From DASYXT01 sp035934555 (GTDB lineage: Bacteria; Verrucomicrobiota; Verrucomicrobiia; Limisphaerales; UBA8199): DNA of 64,000 nucleotides. The stretch's first letter is position 1. Each line of letters starts with the position of its first letter. Of the stretch, positions 53,041 through 62,189 are shown piece by piece. Below the pieces are notes generated by a model. The model made no database searches and had not been told where the DNA came from. It saw only the letters and a program-made list of their open reading frames with translations. The DNA lies in the NCBI GenBank assembly GCA_035934555.1, contig DASYXT010000063.1, forward strand, positions 10,828 to 74,827. The letters run 5' to 3'. A program made the translations under genes and the position numbers.

Positions 53041-53739
53041 TTATTTCATCTTCGCTTTGGCGTCGTCCGGCACCGCCACTTTGGTGGAACCGACATTGCT
53101 GATTTCAACGGTAGTCGTGCGGTCCACTGCGCGGTCGTTGCCGTTGAAACTGACATTTCCTTTCACAGTGACGGAGTATTTGGCCAGCACGCCGTCTTTT
53201 ACCCAGAATTTGGCGGAGCCCTTGGCGTCGCTAATTTCCGGTCCGTTGTTGCCGCCGCGTCCGCCGAAACGCAGTTGCGCCTTCGCGCCGTCTTCGGTGA
53301 GGTCGCCGCTGTAAACGTCGCCATCCTGTTTGAGGTCTTTTGTGCCGGCCACGATGTATTCCACCTGGGTGGCAGGGCCGCTGAAGTTCTGCAGGCGCCG
53401 GGCCATGAACATCGCCGGCCCGCGATCGCCGTCGGCAGCGTCAGCCATCGACACCCAGCCGTCCTGGGTCTTAATCGCGCCTTTATCGCCTTGCTTAACC
53501 GCTTCGATGGTGTTGTCGCGCATGGTCATCGACAGCCAGATGGTGCCGTTATCGAGCTTGCCTTCGGAGGCGCCGGCGCCAAAGCCACGGCCGCCGGCAT
53601 TTTCGGTGGTTTGTTTCCAACTGTAATTCTGCTGGTCGGCGAGTTTTTTCGCCGCGCTGGTGACGTCGTCTTTGGGCTCGGCCGCCAGCAGCGTGGTGCT
53701 GAGCAGCGCCAGCGACGTAATGAGGAGGTTTCTTTTCAT
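53041..53739 (-). CDS. Exported protein of unknown function
   Basis: 232 residues with a signal peptide (MKRNLLITSLALLSTTLLAA, cleavage after Ala). The mature part has KLADQQNYSWKQTTENAGGRG, a conserved-looking WLSMTMRDNTIEAVKQGDKG strand, and a C-terminal beta-rich half (KFWVKDGVLAKYSVTVKGNVS, DRTTTVEISNVGSTKV). I do not recognise a named family; lengths and strands suggest a small periplasmic lipocalin/LolA-like fold, which is speculative. The longer open frame upstream would overlap the divergent transporter leader. A terminator follows. Confidence 0.7.
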   Translation of the reverse strand: MKRNLLITSLALLSTTLLAAEPKDDVTSAAKKLADQQNYSWKQTTENAGGRGFGAGASEGKLDNGTIWLSMTMRDNTIEAVKQGDKGAIKTQDGWVSMADAADGDRGPAMFMARRLQNFSGPATQVEYIVAGTKDLKQDGDVYSGDLTEDGAKAQLRFGGRGGNNGPEISDAKGSAKFWVKDGVLAKYSVTVKGNVSFNGNDRAVDRTTTVEISNVGSTKVAVPDDAKAKMK

Positions 53740-53981
53740 GAGTACGTAAGGATTTTCGGTTATGGTTTGTTTGAAATACGCAGACCCGGCCACGTTCATA
53801 GACGGAAACCGATACCGCGGGGTTACACGCGTGAGGAACCGCAGAGGTGCGCCCCCCATCCCCTTATCCGAATCATTGCCCGCTCCCCCAGGCCCCCAGG
53901 CCGGAGAGTGCGAATTCTGCTGGCGTGAAGCGGCCATTTAGGTCTTCATATCGGCGACAAGCCAAATTGACAGGCCGGCCT

Positions 53982-54992
53982 ATGCTCACCGTTCAATCCT
54001 ATCCCTTGGCGGTTGCCTTATGCGTCATTACGATGTTCTGCTGGGGCTCGTGGGCCAACACGCAGAAGCTCGCGAGCAAAGGCTGGGCTTTCCAGCTTTT
54101 TTACTGGGATTACGCCATTGGTGTGCTGCTGCTCTCTTTATTGCTGGCGTTCACCATCGGCAGCACTGGCGAAGGCGGCCGCGGATTTGTGGCGGACCTG
54201 CGTCAGGCCCAGGGGCATTGGCTCGGCTCTGCATTCCTGGGTGGAGTGATTTTTAACTTATCAAACATTCTGCTGGTAGCGGCCATTGATGTGGCCGGGT
54301 TGGCGGTGGCCTTTCCCGTGGGAGTAGGTTTGGCACTGTGCCTGGGAGTGGTGACGACCTATCTGGCGACGCGGCAAGGCAATCCGCCAATGCTGGCGCT
54401 GGGTGTGGCCGCTATCATGGTGGCCATCATTTTGGATGCCGCAGCCTATAGCCGGTTGGCTGCCGGCGGCCGGAAAACCCCGGGCAAGGGCATCGTCCTG
54501 GCGGTGGCCGCCGGTTTGCTGATGGGCTGGTTCTACAGTTTTGTGGCGCACGCCATGGGCCGGATCGACCCGGTCACTAACGCACTGGAGCCAGGAAAAC
54601 TCAGCCCTTACACCGCGATCGTGCTGTTCAGCGCGGGGGTGCTGGCTTCCAATTTCGTCTGGAACACCCTCTTCATGCTTAAGCCCGTCAGTGGCGAGCC
54701 CATTCCATTGACTGACTATTTGAGCAAAGGCAACGTGCGGTTGCATTTGATCGGAATTCTGGGCGGCGTGATCTGGAACGTGGGCATGTCCTTCAGCATT
54801 ATCGCCAGCACACGGGCGGGCGCGGCTTTGTCTTACGGGCTGGGGCAGGGGGCCACGATGATCGGCGCGTTCTGGGGCGTGTTTATCTGGAAAGAATTCA
54901 AAGGCGCTCCACCGGGTACAAACAAGCTGCTGGCGGCCATGTTTTTCTTTTACCTGCTCGGCCTGGCCATCCTCATCGCTTCCAAAGCATGA
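53982..54992 (+). CDS. GRP/RbsU-type sugar permease (DMT superfamily)
   Basis: 336-residue inner-membrane permease with about ten helices, of the GRP/RbsU/ureide-permease sugar transport type in the drug/metabolite superfamily. Seen: VALCVITMFCWGSWANTQKLA at the start, GGVIFNLSNILLVAAIDVAGLAVAFPVG, GIVLAVAAGLLMGWFYSFVA and GVIWNVGMSFSIIASTRAGAALSYGLGQGATMIGAFWGVF. Overlaps ribokinase by 4 bp (ATGA), which suggests ribose or a related pentose as substrate. Confidence 0.85.
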   Translation: MLTVQSYPLAVALCVITMFCWGSWANTQKLASKGWAFQLFYWDYAIGVLLLSLLLAFTIGSTGEGGRGFVADLRQAQGHWLGSAFLGGVIFNLSNILLVAAIDVAGLAVAFPVGVGLALCLGVVTTYLATRQGNPPMLALGVAAIMVAIILDAAAYSRLAAGGRKTPGKGIVLAVAAGLLMGWFYSFVAHAMGRIDPVTNALEPGKLSPYTAIVLFSAGVLASNFVWNTLFMLKPVSGEPIPLTDYLSKGNVRLHLIGILGGVIWNVGMSFSIIASTRAGAALSYGLGQGATMIGAFWGVFIWKEFKGAPPGTNKLLAAMFFFYLLGLAILIASKA

Positions 54993-55912
54993 GACCACAA
55001 CCCGTCGTCGTGGTGGGGAGTTCGAATACGGACATGATCATTAAGCTCAACCGCATGCCAGCGCCGGGCGAGACGATTTTGGGAGGGGAATTTCTCACCG
55101 CGGCTGGTGGCAAAGGCGCCAACCAGGCGGTGGCGGCGGCGCGGGCGGGGGGGCGAGTCACCTTCGTGGCGCGCCTGGGCCGTGACATGTTTGGCGAGCA
55201 GGCCCTGACGGGCTTTCGCAAAGACGGCATCAATGTCCAATATAGCGTTCGGGATGCGGCCGCGCCTTCAGGCGTAGCACTGATATTTGTCGCCAAGGAC
55301 GGCGAGAACAGCATCGCGGTGGCAAGTGGCGCCAATGCACGGCTCACTCCGGCGGACGTGCAGAAAGCCCGGACAGCGATTGCGGCGGCGGCGGTGTTGC
55401 TCCTGCAATTGGAAACTCCGCTGCCCACGGTCAATGCCGCGGCGCGGCTTGCCACCCAATCCGGGGTGCCGGTGATCCTGAATCCCGCCCCGGCCCGTTG
55501 CCTGCCCGACGCACTGCTGAAGCATGTCTCGATTCTTACTCCCAACGAGCACGAAGCCGAAGTGCTCACCGGCCTGGCGGTCAAAGACCCCGCCGCGGCG
55601 GCGAAGGCCGCGGCGGCGCTGCAACGCCGAGGGGTGCGCACCGTCATTGTGACCCTGGGCGCCCGCGGGGCGTTCGTAGCCGACCGGGACCAAACGCACC
55701 TGGTGCCGGGATTTAAGGTTAAGGCGGTTGACACGACGGCTGCCGGGGATGTTTTCAACGGCGCATTGGCTGTGGCACTGGCCGAAGCCCAACCGCTGCT
55801 CCAGGCCGTGCGGTTTGCTAACGCCGCCGCAGCCATTTCGGTCACCCGTATGGGCGCTCAACCCTCCGCCCCGTGCCGAGCCGAAATCCGAGGGTTCCTC
55901 AAACAGTATTAG
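54989..55912 (+). CDS. rbsK: Ribokinase
   Basis: PfkB-family kinase that phosphorylates ribose at O5. Seen: the first signature GGKGANQAVAAARAGG (residues 34-49), substrate strand VVVVGSSNTDMIIKLNRMPAPGE at the start, SILTPNEHEAEVLTG and the second signature DTTAAGDVFNGALAVAL with the catalytic Asp. 307 residues is standard. Translationally coupled to the sugar permease, forming a small uptake and activation unit. No isomerase or regulator gene lies next to it. Confidence 0.9.
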   Translation: MRPQPVVVVGSSNTDMIIKLNRMPAPGETILGGEFLTAAGGKGANQAVAAARAGGRVTFVARLGRDMFGEQALTGFRKDGINVQYSVRDAAAPSGVALIFVAKDGENSIAVASGANARLTPADVQKARTAIAAAAVLLLQLETPLPTVNAAARLATQSGVPVILNPAPARCLPDALLKHVSILTPNEHEAEVLTGLAVKDPAAAAKAAAALQRRGVRTVIVTLGARGAFVADRDQTHLVPGFKVKAVDTTAAGDVFNGALAVALAEAQPLLQAVRFANAAAAISVTRMGAQPSAPCRAEIRGFLKQY

Positions 55913-56104
55913 CCTCTTCGGCTTGGCCGAGCCGTCCGGACCGGGGCTGCTCCAAGGCATGGCCTCTGCCCAGCCTTTGCACCCTGACCTCGCTATTACT
56001 TCCGGCAATGTTAGGGGTCACCCAGCCGCGGCACGCCCGGGAAGCAGAAACTAACTTGAGTAGCGCTTGCTTCGGGCTCCCGCTGTGGCAAGCTCAGTCA
56101 AACT

Positions 56105-57562
56105 ATGCGAATACGGCTGCTGCTTGGGCTCCTGCTGCTTTCCGCGGCGACCGGCTTTTCGCAGCTGTCACTGACCGAGGTCAACCGGTTGGAGGCCGCC
56201 GGCCAATTCAAAGCTGCCTCGCAGCAACTGACGCAGCAACTCAGGCGTGACGAGCTCGCGCCGGCGCAGCGCAAGGTGCTCGAATTCGAACTGGACCGCC
56301 TCGAACGCATCAAAAAGGATTTCCCTTATACCAAGGATGAATTGTTCGCGGAACTGAAGAGCGCGGTGAAAGGGTTGACGCGGGCAGAATTTGACAGTTG
56401 GGTCGCCGCGGGGCGGTTTGACAGCCGCAACATTGATGGCCGGCGATGGTTCATGGGGTCCAGCGTGGATAACTTGTTCTTCCGGTATCGTGACCTGGCT
56501 GCGCGACGAATTCCGGCCAAGGATTCCAGCGAGGAGCAACGGCGGCATTATGAAACGTGCGTAACGATCGAGCAGGCGGCGCGCGCCGCCCATAAGCCCT
56601 ACGTGCTGCCCAAGCGCTTTGAGGCCACGATGACTGTGACGGCCAAGGCTAATGCCGCACCGGACGGCCAGTTGGTCCGCGCCTGGCTGCCGATTCCCCG
56701 CGAGTATCCGTTTCAAGACGGTTTCACACTGCTATCGGCGTCGCCTGCGCCAACTCGCATCGCTGATAAGGACAGCCCCATCCGCTCGGTCTTTCTGGAA
56801 GAGCCCGCGAAAACGAACCAGGCAACTGAATTCCAAGTGCGGTATGAATACACCGCAGACGGCGTGTGGTTTGATGTGGATCCGGCGCAGGTGCGTGCGG
56901 CCAACCCGGACGACGCATCGCTGAAGCCGTTCACGGCTGAGGCACCGCACATTGTTTTTACTCCCGAGATGCGGGCGCTCTCGCAGCAAATTGCCGGCGA
57001 CGAACCCAACCCGTACCTCAGGGCCCGCAAATTTTATGATTGGATTGCGGGCAATATCAAATACAGCTACGCGATCGAATACTCGACGATTCGGAATATC
57101 AGCGATTATTGCCGGTCGCATGGCTACGGCGATTGCGGCCAGGAGGCGCTGCTTTTTATGACACTCTGCCGGCTTAACGGCATCCCCGCCCGCTGGCAGT
57201 CCGGCTGGAATACGTTCCCGGGAGGCAAGTCCATTCATGATTGGTCGGAGATTTACATCGCGCCTTACGGTTGGATGCCGGTGGATCCGTATATGGGGAT
57301 TTACGCGATGCGCTATGCGACGAACCTGAGTTCCGCGCAACGGCTCACTATGCGGGATTTCTACTTCGGCGGCCTGGACCAATACCGGATGATTGCCAAC
57401 AGCGACCATAACCAGCGGCTCGAGCCGCCGAAGGATTCGATGCGCTCGGATAACGTGGATTTCCAGCGCGGCGAACTGGAATGGGACCATCACAACATTT
57501 ATTTCGACCAATATTCCTACTCGCTCACCATTAAAGAACTGCCGCATGCGCCGCTCGAGTAA
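56105..57562 (+). CDS. Secreted transglutaminase-like protein
   Basis: 485 residues with a signal peptide (RLLLGLLLLSAATGFSQ). The C-terminal half is a transglutaminase-like domain with a Cys-His-Asp triad: Cys344 in GYGDCGQEALLFMTLCRLNGIP, His378 in SIHDWSEIYIAP and Asp394 in GWMPVDPYMGI. The N-terminal half is mixed (KAASQQLTQQLRRDEL, then a beta-rich part with LVRAWLPIPREYPFQDGF). Relatives act as proteases or peptidoglycan/protein crosslinkers in the periplasm; the exact activity is open. It is 192 bp after ribokinase and 27 bp before the IMPase gene. Confidence 0.85.
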   Translation: MRIRLLLGLLLLSAATGFSQLSLTEVNRLEAAGQFKAASQQLTQQLRRDELAPAQRKVLEFELDRLERIKKDFPYTKDELFAELKSAVKGLTRAEFDSWVAAGRFDSRNIDGRRWFMGSSVDNLFFRYRDLAARRIPAKDSSEEQRRHYETCVTIEQAARAAHKPYVLPKRFEATMTVTAKANAAPDGQLVRAWLPIPREYPFQDGFTLLSASPAPTRIADKDSPIRSVFLEEPAKTNQATEFQVRYEYTADGVWFDVDPAQVRAANPDDASLKPFTAEAPHIVFTPEMRALSQQIAGDEPNPYLRARKFYDWIAGNIKYSYAIEYSTIRNISDYCRSHGYGDCGQEALLFMTLCRLNGIPARWQSGWNTFPGGKSIHDWSEIYIAPYGWMPVDPYMGIYAMRYATNLSSAQRLTMRDFYFGGLDQYRMIANSDHNQRLEPPKDSMRSDNVDFQRGELEWDHHNIYFDQYSYSLTIKELPHAPLE

Positions 57563-57589
57563 GTTCGGTCGTAGTGAATTCCTCTGCCG

Positions 57590-58417
57590 ATGAAAGGCCA
57601 GCTTAATCTCCTCCGCGCCCAGGCAGCCGCCGTTGGCGCCGCGCAAGCCGTTGGCGCGCTGATGCGCCGCCACATGCATGGGCCTAAGCGCGCTCATTCG
57701 GTGACGCAGCACGACATCAAACTCGACCTGGATGTCCGCGCGCAGGAGCTGATCGAGAAAACGCTGGGAAGAACCGTTGCCGGAGCTGCGCTGCTGGGGG
57801 AAGAGGGGGTCGCCGGCGATCCTGACGCTGAAATCCGCTGGGTTGTAGATCCGATTGACGGCACGGTCAATTTTGCCTACGGCATTCCGCATGCCTGCGT
57901 GTCGATTGCATTGCAGCGGCTTTCTCCAGCCCCGGGCAAATCTACTTATCCTGACGGCTACGATACGGTGCTGGGGGTGGTGTATGACCCGTTTTGCGAA
58001 GAGCTGTGGACGGCGCGCGAGGGCCAGGCGGCGCGCCTCAACGGACGGCCGATCCATGTCAGTTCCCATCGGACGTTGGACGAGTGCATTGTGTCGATTG
58101 GTTTTGCCAAATCGCGTGAGAATCTCGAAGCCACCTTGCCGTATTTTCTGAAGCTCGTGCACCAGGTGCGCAAGGTCCGCATGATGGGCGCCGCGGCACT
58201 GGCCTTGACGTATGTGGCGAGCGGCCGTTTCGACGCGTATATCGAGCGGGGGATCAGGCTGTGGGACATCGCGGCGGGCGGCTTCATTCTTGAACGCGCA
58301 GGGGGCTCGTTTTGGCGCGAAGCCGTGCCGGGGGATTATGCGTACCGAATGCTCGCCAGCAACGGATTGCTTAAGAGGCAGCTACGAGTGCCGGAGCCGA
58401 GCTCGCGCGGGGCGTAG
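57590..58417 (+). CDS. Inositol monophosphatase family protein
   Basis: 275-residue Mg-dependent phosphatase of the IMPase/SuhB family. Seen: LLGEEGVAGDPD, DPIDGTVNFAYGIPHACVSI (Asp87 and Asp90 of the metal site), and LWDIAAGGFILERAGG with Asp226. The family includes inositol monophosphatase, PAP phosphatase and the SuhB antitermination factor; the substrate is not fixed by sequence. ATG 57590 is 27 bp after the transglutaminase gene and probably co-transcribed. Confidence 0.9.
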   Translation: MKGQLNLLRAQAAAVGAAQAVGALMRRHMHGPKRAHSVTQHDIKLDLDVRAQELIEKTLGRTVAGAALLGEEGVAGDPDAEIRWVVDPIDGTVNFAYGIPHACVSIALQRLSPAPGKSTYPDGYDTVLGVVYDPFCEELWTAREGQAARLNGRPIHVSSHRTLDECIVSIGFAKSRENLEATLPYFLKLVHQVRKVRMMGAAALALTYVASGRFDAYIERGIRLWDIAAGGFILERAGGSFWREAVPGDYAYRMLASNGLLKRQLRVPEPSSRGA

Positions 58418-58431
58418 AGCGTGGAGCGGCG

Positions 58432-58470
58432 TTTAACCACAGGGATTTTAACCACAGAGAACACAAAGAT
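58432..58470. repeat. ACCACAG-type short direct repeat
   Basis: TTTAACCACAGGGATT is followed at once by TTTAACCACAGAGAACACAA. It sits in the 240-bp gap before the antiporter gene. ACCACAGAGAACACA-type words resemble low-level dispersed repeats in some soil bacteria; no function is evident here. Confidence 0.4.
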
Positions 58471-58659
58471 ACGGCAGGAAATACTGCCGATGACCCGGTG
58501 ATCGGACGGCGCTTGCTCCCGGGTTCGCACTCACCGCTGGTTGGGGCCGTTTTTGTTAAATCCCGCTCCCCGCTGCCCGGCTCCTTCCCCTCTTTTGTCT
58601 TGCGGAAAGCAAAATAGTGTCGGAGCTTGCCCAAGCTTGAACCCCGCACACAAGAGAAT

Positions 58660-59928
58660 ATGAGCGGTCCGCAATTATCTTCGATGTTTTTCGTGCAGAT
58701 GATGGTCATTCTGCTGGCGTGCCGGGTGGTGGGAGCGCTGGCGCGGCGGCTTGGGCAGCCGCAGGTGGTTGGGGAGATGATCGCGGGGGTGTTTCTTGGG
58801 CCCTCGCTGCTGGGCTTGCTCCTACCTGGGTTTCAGGGGGTGCTCTTTCCGAAGGAATCGTTGAAGGTGTTATATGTGGGCGCCCAATTGGGAGTTGGGC
58901 TTTATATGTTCCTGGTGGGGGTCGAGTTCGACATCGACATGTTCCGCCAGAGGGCGCGCAGTGCGACGACGGTTTCCGCTGCCGGGATGTTGGCGCCATT
59001 CTTGTTAGGGGCTGGGTTGGCGCTGGTGCTGGTGAATGTGCCGGGCTTGTTCTCGCAAAAAGCGACCGGATTCGAAGCGATGTTGTTCATGGGCGCGTCG
59101 CTGTCGATCACTGCGTTCCCGATGTTAGCGCGGATAATTTTCGAACGTGGTCTGACCGGGACGCCGTTGGGCACGCTGGCGCTGGCGGCCGGGGCGATCG
59201 GCGATGCCGGGGCGTGGTGTGTGCTGGCGATTGTGCTGGCGAGCTTCGGCGCCGGACCGGCAGTTGCGGTCAAGGCGATCGCGGGCGGGGTGCTTTACGC
59301 AGTGATTATGCTGACGGTCGGGCGCAAGCTGTTGGTGGGGTTGGGGCGGCGAGCCGAAGCCGAGGGGGAAGTGTCTTTAACCCTGCTGGGGATCACGCTG
59401 GTGTTGTTTCTGGGCGGTGTATGGCTGACCGACAGCATTGGAATCCACGCGGTATTTGGGGGCTTTATCCTGGGCATAGCAATGCCGCGAGGATTTTTCG
59501 CGCGCGAACTGCGCCGTCAACTTGAACCGTTCGCGGTTGTGTTTTTGCTCCCGATGTTTTTCACCTTCTCGGGCCTCAACACGCGGCTGGACGTCTTGAA
59601 CAATCCGCGGCTGCTGGCGGCGGGCGCGGCGATTATTCTGGTGGCGTGCCTGGGCAAAGGTGGCGCCTGCTGGGCTGCGGCGCGTCTGACCGGAGAGGAT
59701 AACCGGACGGCGCTGGCTGTTGGGACGCTGATGAATTCCCGCGGGTTAATGGAATTGATCATCGTGAACATTGGTCTGGAACGCGGAGTGATCCTGCCGC
59801 CACTGTTTTCTTTGATGGTGTTAATGGCGATCGTGACCACGCTAATGGCGACGCCGTTGTTCCAATGGGTCTATGGCCGGCATACCCAAAAGCTATCGGC
59901 CCTGCAACCGGTCCTTAGTCCTCCCTGA
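58660..59928 (+). CDS. CPA2-family cation:proton antiporter
   Basis: 422-residue membrane protein with about twelve helices, of the KefB/NhaP-like CPA2 group. Seen: LSSMFFVQMMVILLACRVVGALARRLGQPQVVGEMIAGVFLGPSLLG, VGLYMFLVGVEFDIDMFRQRA, ASLSITAFPMLARIIFERGLTGTPLG (central helix pair), and EDNRTALAVGTLMNSRGLMELIIVNIGLERG near the C-terminus. It lacks a TrkA-N domain. It probably exchanges Na or K for H. ATG 58660 is chosen; an upstream TTG (58627) is less likely. Confidence 0.87.
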   Translation: MSGPQLSSMFFVQMMVILLACRVVGALARRLGQPQVVGEMIAGVFLGPSLLGLLLPGFQGVLFPKESLKVLYVGAQLGVGLYMFLVGVEFDIDMFRQRARSATTVSAAGMLAPFLLGAGLALVLVNVPGLFSQKATGFEAMLFMGASLSITAFPMLARIIFERGLTGTPLGTLALAAGAIGDAGAWCVLAIVLASFGAGPAVAVKAIAGGVLYAVIMLTVGRKLLVGLGRRAEAEGEVSLTLLGITLVLFLGGVWLTDSIGIHAVFGGFILGIAMPRGFFARELRRQLEPFAVVFLLPMFFTFSGLNTRLDVLNNPRLLAAGAAIILVACLGKGGACWAAARLTGEDNRTALAVGTLMNSRGLMELIIVNIGLERGVILPPLFSLMVLMAIVTTLMATPLFQWVYGRHTQKLSALQPVLSPP

Positions 59929-60078
59929 CCCCGTCTTTTGAGGGTTCCACCCCGTTGTCGCACCCGGGTCAATATGCGACAACCCCTCCGAGTAAATTGA
60001 AAAGGCATCGTCCCGCTCCAGGGTCGCGCTGTACGCGTCCCGTGGGCTGGAGGTGGACCGTTGCCGGAAAGGGTTTTT

Positions 60079-62061
60079 ATGGAGAACGCGACAACGGTAA
60101 ATCGCCGGTGGACCATCGTGCCCTGGCTTGGGGTTTGGGTGTGTTTGCTGGGCATTTGCACTGGGGCCTGGCGGGCGCGCGCCGATTCGACCTTTGTCTA
60201 TGCGGTCCAGATCAGCGCCGTCGTGCAATCCTCCCCACCGCAAATCACCTTGAACTGGGAGCCGGACCCGTACGGAGCCACCAACTACACGATCTATCGC
60301 AAAGCCAAAACGGACACCAGTTGGGGTTCGCCACTGGCGACGCTCGATGGCAGTGCTTCCAATTATATTGATACGGCGGTGGTGGACGGGGGGGCGTATG
60401 AATATCAGATCATTAAGGCAGCCACGCTGGGCTATACCGGTTACGGGTATATTTTTGTCGGCATCGATGCGCCGATGATTGAGCAGCGCGGCACCGTCGT
60501 GCTGATTGTCGCTCAGGAATCCACCATCGGCCTGGACTACGAACTGGCGCGGCTCCAAAGCGACCTGGTCGGCGATGGATGGCAGGTGATCGTTCACGGT
60601 GTTTCCACGAATGACACGCCGGAGAGCGTTCAGGCGCTCATCCAGGGTGACTACTGGGCCAACCCTTCTTCCGTCAACACGGTTTTCCTGCTCGGGCATG
60701 TGCCGATTCTGCAATCCGGTTATATAGATTACGATGGGCATGGCCCGCGGCCGATGCCCGCGGACGCTTACTACGGGGACATATATAACGATTGGCCAAC
60801 CGACCCGACGAATAGCCCCAGCTACATACCTTCGGACGAGGCGCTGATGGTCGGGCGGGTGGACCTGGCGAACATGCCGGGCAATGGCGCGGCGGTACCG
60901 TGGCCCAGCGAGGTCGAGATGCTGCGCAATTACCTCGACAAAGACCACAACTGGCGGTTCGGCTTGCTCCCGGTCCAGCGGCTTGCACTGATGGGCAATC
61001 GGCGCGGGGACGAAGCGGGCCTGGCGACGGCAGCGAGCGGTTACCGCAATTTCGAGCCGTTTGTCGGCCCCGGTAATACCATCGAGGCTAACATTGACGA
61101 CACGGCGCCAGCATCGCAACGGTGGATGCCGATGCTCGCTTCGAGCAGTTACTTATGGGCATATGGCTGCGGTGGCGGCCTCGACACGGCGATCAGTTAT
61201 CTTGGTACGAACGATATCTACTACGAAGTCTGGAGCACGGACGTCGTGGGCGACGACGCACAAGCAGTATTCACCATGGTCTTTGGGAGCCACCTGGGCA
61301 ACTGGGACCACACGGACAATATCATGCGGGCATTCCTGGCGACACCGACAATGGGATTGGCCTGCTGCATGTCCGGCGAACCGCCTTGGTTCCTGCACCA
61401 TATGGCGCTGGGCGAGACGATCGGCTACGACACGCGGTTATCGGTGAACAACACCACTCTGTACCAAAATGATATCAACTCGTACAATCGCGCGGTGTAC
61501 ATTGCGCTGATGGGCGATCCCACCTTGCGGATGGAACCGGTGCTGCCGCCTTCGTACGTGTCGGCTTCGGCCGGGCCGGGGGGCGTTGCTTTGACCTGGG
61601 GTCCGTCTGCGGACACTGCGCTGGCGGGATATTACGTTTATCGCGCAAGTTCAATGGCCGGCCCTTTCACGCGAATGACCGAAGCTCTGCTGACCCAAAC
61701 CACTTTCACCGATGCTTCCGTAACGTCCGGCACCTACACCTACATGGTGCGGGCCGTGTCATTGGAGAACCATTTCAGCGGCAGTTATTTTGATCCGAGC
61801 GAAGGTATTCTGGCGAATGTCACGGTGACGAGCGGTCCGCCGCCGTTGGTGGTGCAGGCGAGGCTCGTTCCAGGCGGCGTGTCGTTGTCGTGGAACAGCC
61901 AGGCAAGTACCACGTATCATATCGAAGCCGTTCAGGCGCCGGGCCAAGCCGGTTGGAGCAACATCAGCGGCACAATTATCGCCAATGGCCCGACGACCTC
62001 ATGGACAGACTCGACGACGGCGGCCTATCGTCAGCGCTTTTATCGCGTCGTCAGCCCGTAA
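60079..62061 (+). CDS. Secreted protein with clan-CD peptidase-like core and fibronectin type III-like repeats
   Basis: 660 residues. Signal peptide near VPWLGVWVCLLGICTGAWRARA. Fibronectin type III-like segments flank the core (ITLNWEPDPYGATNYTIYR near the start; VALTWGPSADTALAGYYVYR and VSLSWNSQASTTYHIEAV near the end). The core has VVLIVAQESTIGLDYELARL, NTVFLLGHVPI, and a pattern like gingipain/caspase (clan CD) active sites: His405 in GSHLGNWDH and, 24-25 residues later, Cys429/Cys430 in GLACCMSGEPPW. The ending RFYRVVSP is frequent in verrucomicrobial secreted proteins. A protease role is inference. ATG 60079 has an AAAGGG ribosome site. Confidence 0.75.
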   Translation: MENATTVNRRWTIVPWLGVWVCLLGICTGAWRARADSTFVYAVQISAVVQSSPPQITLNWEPDPYGATNYTIYRKAKTDTSWGSPLATLDGSASNYIDTAVVDGGAYEYQIIKAATLGYTGYGYIFVGIDAPMIEQRGTVVLIVAQESTIGLDYELARLQSDLVGDGWQVIVHGVSTNDTPESVQALIQGDYWANPSSVNTVFLLGHVPILQSGYIDYDGHGPRPMPADAYYGDIYNDWPTDPTNSPSYIPSDEALMVGRVDLANMPGNGAAVPWPSEVEMLRNYLDKDHNWRFGLLPVQRLALMGNRRGDEAGLATAASGYRNFEPFVGPGNTIEANIDDTAPASQRWMPMLASSSYLWAYGCGGGLDTAISYLGTNDIYYEVWSTDVVGDDAQAVFTMVFGSHLGNWDHTDNIMRAFLATPTMGLACCMSGEPPWFLHHMALGETIGYDTRLSVNNTTLYQNDINSYNRAVYIALMGDPTLRMEPVLPPSYVSASAGPGGVALTWGPSADTALAGYYVYRASSMAGPFTRMTEALLTQTTFTDASVTSGTYTYMVRAVSLENHFSGSYFDPSEGILANVTVTSGPPPLVVQARLVPGGVSLSWNSQASTTYHIEAVQAPGQAGWSNISGTIIANGPTTSWTDSTTAAYRQRFYRVVSP

Positions 62062-62189
62062 CTCTTCCCTGGGGAGTAAACCCCAGAGGCAAAACGCGAA
62101 TGGGACTTGCGCGCGTGGAATTCCGGACGATATTAATTCAGGTCGTGAGACTGAAACAGTGACTGCTCGAAAGAGCAATCAAGTAAGCC

